NCBI RefSeq assembly: GCF_003852525.1
Contig: NZ_QAJL01000004.1
Coordinates: 346,009 to 410,008, forward strand
Length of the DNA stretch: 64,000 bases
From: Pedobacter sp. KBW06
Lineage (GTDB): Bacteria > Bacteroidota > Bacteroidia > Sphingobacteriales > Sphingobacteriaceae
Direction of reading: 5' to 3'
In this document: positions 60,545 through 64,000 of the stretch, piece by piece
Layout of the letters: each line of letters begins with the position of its first letter
How positions within the stretch are numbered: position 1 is the stretch's first letter
Made by a program: the position numbers and the translations under genes
Notes under the pieces: generated by a model
Database searches by the model: none
What the model saw: the letters and a program-made list of their open reading frames with translations, nothing else
What the model was told of the DNA's origin: nothing

Positions 60545-61388
60545 AGTTCTTTACCTGCTGTCTGGAAGTTCCAAGGCCATCAATACCAAGCTCAACCACA
60601 TCTCCTTCTTTAAGATAAACAGGCGGTTTAAAACCTAAGCCTACACCTGCCGGAGTACCTGTAGAGATCACATCACCTGGTAATAAAGTCATAAACTGAC
60701 TTACATAAGCCACTACAAAAGGAACATTAAAGATAAAGTTAGACGTATTTCCATCCTGCATTTTCTGACCATTTACCGTCAGCCACAGGCGAAGGTTGTT
60801 CACATCAGCCAATTCATCAGCAGTTGCCAGAAATGGACCTAAAGGAGCGAAGGTATCACAACCTTTTCCTTTATCCCAGGTTCCGTTTCTTTCGATCTGG
60901 AACTCTCTTTCTGATACATCATTGTGCAACACATAACCCGCAACATAATCCAGCGCATCCGCTTCTTCTACATAGGAAGCTTTTTTACCGATCACCACTG
61001 CAAGTTCTACTTCCCAATCCGTTTTTACGGAATTTTTAGGAATGATGATGTCATCAAAAGGCCCAACCAAAGCGGTAGTGGACTTCATGAAGATCACCGG
61101 TTCCGGTGGAAGAGGAGCATTTGTTTCTTTTGCATGATCTGCATAATTAAGGCCGATACATACAATTTTTGAGGGACGTGCTACCGGAGAGCCCAGGCGG
61201 GTATCCGCAGGTACTACCGGCAATTCCGTTTCATTATCTTTCACAAAAGCAGACAATCTTTCCAGCCCGTTGTTCTGAAAAAACTGCTCATTATAATCTT
61301 CGCCAAAAGCGGAAGTATCGTACCAAATATCGTTTATAATTACACCGGTCTTTTCCTGATCGGCGGCTCCCCATCTGATTAATTTCAT
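60531..61388 (-). CDS. Fumarylacetoacetate hydrolase-family enzyme (2,4-diketo-3-deoxy-L-fuconate hydrolase candidate)
   Basis: A 285-residue FAH-domain protein. Catalytic/metal marks: KIVCIGLNYADHAKETNAPLPPEPVIFMKSTTAL, PKNSVKTDWEVELAVVIGK (acidic metal ligands), and VISTGTPAGVGLGFKPPVYL. The family cleaves C-C bonds of diketo acids. Together with the dehydratase and SDR in this operon, it would split 2,4-diketo-3-deoxy-L-fuconate to pyruvate and L-lactate. Ureidoglycolate lyase-like annotation is common for this protein type, so specificity rests on the operon. The start is typical. Confidence 0.88.
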   Translation of the reverse strand: MKLIRWGAADQEKTGVIINDIWYDTSAFGEDYNEQFFQNNGLERLSAFVKDNETELPVVPADTRLGSPVARPSKIVCIGLNYADHAKETNAPLPPEPVIFMKSTTALVGPFDDIIIPKNSVKTDWEVELAVVIGKKASYVEEADALDYVAGYVLHNDVSEREFQIERNGTWDKGKGCDTFAPLGPFLATADELADVNNLRLWLTVNGQKMQDGNTSNFIFNVPFVVAYVSQFMTLLPGDVISTGTPAGVGLGFKPPVYLKEGDVVELGIDGLGTSRQQVKNYVKN

Positions 61389-61398
61389 TCTTGTGTTT

Positions 61399-62163
61399 TT
61401 AATTATTTAATTTAATAAATCCTCCATCAAGGGGATAATCATTTCCGGTAATAAATCCTGCTTCTTCTGAACACAGGTACAGCGCCAGTGAGGCTACTTC
61501 TTCAGGTTTCCCCATCCGTCCTACAGGCTGACTTTTAGACAATTTCTCAAAGACTTCTGCCTCCTGACCCGCGTAGTTTTTAGCAATAAAGCCATCTACG
61601 AAAGGCGTATGTACCCTTGCCGGAGAAATGCTGTTGCAACGGATGCCATCAGCCATATAATCCCGCGCTACAGAGAGCGTCATTGCAAAGATGGCCCCTT
61701 TACTCATCGAGTACGCAAAACGGTCTGTAATCCCTACCACAGCTGCTATCGAAGCCATGTTTAAGATCACTCCTGATCCACTTTTCTTTAAAGCCGGGAT
61801 TCCGGCATATAAGCAGTTATAAGCCCCTTTTACATTCACGTTGAATACTTTGGTGAAGTCTTCCTCACTTGTCGTATCTGCCTTCCCGATATGGGCAATA
61901 CCTGCATTATTTACTAAGATATCAATTTCTCCGATCTGGCCGAAAGTATTGACTACCGCTTCCTGATTGCTCACATCACAACCATAGGCCACAGCAGCTC
62001 CACCTGCAGCTTCGATCTCTGTTACCGTTTGTTGTGCCGCATCCGCATTCAATTCAATGATGTGCACCTTGGCGCCCTGTTTCGCAAAAAGCATGGAAAT
62101 GGCTTTACCTATTCCACTACCTCCACCTGTAATAATTGCTGATTTTCCTTTTAAACTGAACAT
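61399..62163 (-). CDS. SDR dehydrogenase, 2-keto-3-deoxy-L-fuconate dehydrogenase candidate
   Basis: A 254-residue classical SDR: SAIITGGGSGIGKAISMLFAKQG, NNAGIAHIG, and the catalytic segment FAYSMSKGAIFAMT (Tyr-Ser-Met-Ser-Lys: YxxxK intact). It resembles the 2-keto-3-deoxy-L-fuconate dehydrogenases (R(x)HTPFVDGFIAKNY is typical of the group). It would oxidise C4 of 2-keto-3-deoxy-L-fuconate to the diketo acid that the FAH-type protein cleaves. It lies 10 bp after the dehydratase gene and is followed by the FAH gene after 10 bp, so the operon is tight. Confidence 0.88.
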   Translation of the reverse strand: MFSLKGKSAIITGGGSGIGKAISMLFAKQGAKVHIIELNADAAQQTVTEIEAAGGAAVAYGCDVSNQEAVVNTFGQIGEIDILVNNAGIAHIGKADTTSEEDFTKVFNVNVKGAYNCLYAGIPALKKSGSGVILNMASIAAVVGITDRFAYSMSKGAIFAMTLSVARDYMADGIRCNSISPARVHTPFVDGFIAKNYAGQEAEVFEKLSKSQPVGRMGKPEEVASLALYLCSEEAGFITGNDYPLDGGFIKLNN

Positions 62164-62172
62164 ATTTTATTG

Positions 62173-63831
62173 CTATAATGAAACGCCTCTTTTCCATGGG
62201 ATAAAATCATCCTGGTTGAGCAATACTGCTTTCGGAGTAATTTCCCCGCTGGCAGCTTTGATGCAATATTCCAGAATTTCAATGCCCATCTCTTCAATTG
62301 TTTTCTCTCCGCGGATGATCGCACCCGTATCGATGTCAATGATGTCACTCATCCTTGTCGCCAGTTGCGTATTGGTAGCCACCTTGATCACCGGACATAC
62401 CGGATTTCCTGTTGGGGTTCCCAGACCGGTAGTAAACAAGATCAGGGTTGCACCACTTGCTGCTTTTCCTGTCGTCGCTTCCACATCATTTCCCGGAGTA
62501 CATACGAGGCTTAATCCTGGTTTGGTTACCGGCTCCGTATAATCCAGAACATCCACTACCGGTGAAGTTCCTGCTTTTTTTGCCGCTCCGGTACTTTTTA
62601 TTGCATCCGTAATCAGGCCATCTTTAATGTTTCCCGGCGAAGGGTTCATATGAAAGCCCGAGCCTACTGCATGTGCCTGCGCATCGTATTCCTGCATCAG
62701 GCGGATAAATTTATCGGCAGTAGGTTTATCCACGCATCTGTCGATGATGTTCTGCTCTGCACCGCATAATTCCGGAAATTCGGCCAGCAGTACTTTAGCA
62801 CCTAAAGCCACCAACAGATCGGAAGTATAACCTACCGATGGGTTGGCAGAGATTCCGCTAAAACCATCACTTCCACCGCATTTCACCCCTACACACAACT
62901 CGCTGAGTGGCGCCGGGGCACGTTCTATTTTGTTAATTTCTGTCAGGCCGACAAAGGTTTTGAGGATCGCTTCTTTAATCAGTTGCTCCTCACTCTGACT
63001 TTGCTGCTGTTCAAAAATTAAGATGTTCTTATCGAATGCAGGATTTCTTTTCTTTACATCATTCAGCAGGTCCTGTGTCTGCAAATGCTGACAACCCAGA
63101 CTTAGCACCGTAATTCCGGCCACATTGGGATGGTCTGCATAAGCCGCCAGCAGGTTACTCAGCAAAGCGGAATCCTGTCTCGTACCGCCACAACCTCCCT
63201 GATGGTTCAAAAATTTAATCCCATCTACATTTTTAAACACCCTGTTTTTTGCGGGCTGTACCGCCGAAAGACTATCCAGCTGAAAGGAAGCAATACTTTC
63301 TCCTTCATTGAAAGCATTCAGCAACTGATCCGTAAACAGCCTGTATTTATCCGTTACTGCGTAACCCAGGGTATGGTATAAAGATTCTTTGATCACATCC
63401 AGGTTTCTGTTTTCACAGAATACGGTAGGTACAAACAACCAGTAGTTTGCTGTCCCTACTCTTCCATCTTTACGGTGATAGCCGTTAAAAGTACGGTTAA
63501 CAAAGGCAGAAACATCTGGTTTTTGCCACTGATAATTTACGTCTCTGAAACTATAATCCTGCGAAGCATGATGAATGTTCTCCGTGGTCATCAGACCTCC
63601 TTTAAGAATCGGAGTAGTGGCTTTTCCAACCAGGACCCCATACATCAGCACCTCCTCGTCTACCTTCAGGTCTGTGATAAAGAATTTATGTTTTGCACGG
63701 ATATCATCCTGTAAGATGATCTGTGAATTGTTCCATTCGATGACCTGTCCTTTAGGTAAATCCTGTAAGGCTACCAGAACATTATCATCCGGATGGATTT
63801 GTAAAAAACTACTTTTAGTGCTTGCTGACAT
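62173..63831 (-). CDS. UxaA/altronate dehydratase-family L-fuconate dehydratase candidate
   Basis: A 552-residue UxaA-family dehydratase with an N-terminal SAF-like part (residues 1-105, FLQIHPDDNVLVALQDLPKGQVI) and the catalytic altronate-dehydratase part. Motifs: NHQGGCGGTRQDS, TVLSLGCQHLQ, and VGVKCGGSDGFSGISANPSVG, the iron-sulfur-type cysteine pattern of the family. UxaA enzymes dehydrate altronate or galactarate; in fucose operons such a protein is the L-fuconate dehydratase giving 2-keto-3-deoxy-L-fuconate. The gene is followed by the SDR after 9 bp and preceded by the mutarotase gene after 6 bp. L-fuconate as substrate is inferred from context. Confidence 0.85.
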   Translation of the reverse strand: MSASTKSSFLQIHPDDNVLVALQDLPKGQVIEWNNSQIILQDDIRAKHKFFITDLKVDEEVLMYGVLVGKATTPILKGGLMTTENIHHASQDYSFRDVNYQWQKPDVSAFVNRTFNGYHRKDGRVGTANYWLFVPTVFCENRNLDVIKESLYHTLGYAVTDKYRLFTDQLLNAFNEGESIASFQLDSLSAVQPAKNRVFKNVDGIKFLNHQGGCGGTRQDSALLSNLLAAYADHPNVAGITVLSLGCQHLQTQDLLNDVKKRNPAFDKNILIFEQQQSQSEEQLIKEAILKTFVGLTEINKIERAPAPLSELCVGVKCGGSDGFSGISANPSVGYTSDLLVALGAKVLLAEFPELCGAEQNIIDRCVDKPTADKFIRLMQEYDAQAHAVGSGFHMNPSPGNIKDGLITDAIKSTGAAKKAGTSPVVDVLDYTEPVTKPGLSLVCTPGNDVEATTGKAASGATLILFTTGLGTPTGNPVCPVIKVATNTQLATRMSDIIDIDTGAIIRGEKTIEEMGIEILEYCIKAASGEITPKAVLLNQDDFIPWKRGVSL

Positions 63832-63837
63832 TACCCT

Positions 63838-64000
63838 TTATAATTGAAATATTTTATCCATCATCATCCATTTCTCACCGGGTTTAGCTCCCGGTACTGC
63901 CTGTTGATATTTCCACATTAATGTTTCCCATTCCTGTACCTTTTCATTTCCGGCATCCATGGCTGCTTTTTGCTCAAAACTAAAGTCCTCATTCACCTCC
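63838..64000 (-). CDS. L-rhamnose/L-fucose mutarotase, partial
   Basis: The C-terminal 53 residues of a mutarotase of the RhaM/FucM-type (DUF718) family run off the right edge of the window. Visible: EDFSFEQKAAMDAGNEKVQEW, then WKYQQAVPGAKPGEKWMMMDKIFQL, the diagnostic end of the family. It interconverts alpha and beta anomers of the 6-deoxy sugar before its oxidation. Here it is the upstream gene of the fucose operon; its start and the operon promoter are outside the window. Confidence 0.88.
   Translation of the reverse strand, partial: EVNEDFSFEQKAAMDAGNEKVQEWETLMWKYQQAVPGAKPGEKWMMMDKIFQL

Overview
The window looks like a chromosomal segment of a Bacteroidota bacterium, most likely Sphingobacteriaceae and Pedobacter-like. 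The pointers are SusC/SusD pairs, a T9SS gliding-motility C-terminal domain next to a PorP/SprF gene, TAnnTTTG-type promoter elements, scarce Shine-Dalgarno sequences and overall AT-richness. This is judged from the sequence alone, with no database search. I saw no rRNA, tRNA, CRISPR array or insertion sequence.

Left part (1-22.7 kb): a surface polysaccharide locus, almost all on the minus strand. In transcription order it runs gmd, Wza-like export protein, Wzz-like co-polymerase, a nucleotide-sugar dehydrogenase, then a nonulosonic (legionaminic-type) acid pathway: sugar-nucleotide dehydratase, aminotransferase, synthase, hydrolysing 2-epimerase, NeuD-type acetyltransferase, CBS-nucleotidyltransferase and CMP-transferase. 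A HisF/HisH/WbpG-type trio follows, which would convert an acetamido group to an acetamidino group. Next come an EpsG-like polymerase, a GT-B-like transferase, a flippase and an HpcH-type aldolase. A WcaJ-type initiating sugar transferase sits in reverse orientation, and an AsnB-type amidotransferase closes the visible locus.

Middle (22.7-43.9 kb): accessory and lipid/envelope genes. They include an orphan SusD-like lipoprotein with an unusual N-terminal fusion and a decayed fragment resembling it just upstream; a DUF4287/XRE convergent pair; a TlpA-SusC-SusD operon; an HTH / 37-residue peptide / DUF6520-like minus-strand operon; a Crp-like regulator; and two Rpn-tail-like mini genes. Then follow an SDR, a cysteine-rich leader ORF ahead of a PhyH oxygenase - small membrane protein - sterol-desaturase-like operon, an MHS-type transporter, and a divergent pair of a second nucleotide-sugar dehydrogenase and an LCP protein.

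Right part (44-56.3 kb): three tail-collar (Mdp-like) genes, a 2,897-residue adhesin with sixteen exactly 76-residue MBG repeats and a gliding-motility C-terminal domain, and its PorP/SprF-like partner. A cluster of DnaA-box-like sequences lies before an aminopeptidase P gene. The last 5 kb is a minus-strand operon for non-phosphorylative L-fucose degradation (mutarotase, dehydrogenase, lactonase, dehydratase, 2-keto-3-deoxyfuconate dehydrogenase, diketo-acid hydrolase), yielding pyruvate and lactate. Fucose may also link to the left end, where Gmd makes the GDP-fucose/rhamnose precursor.
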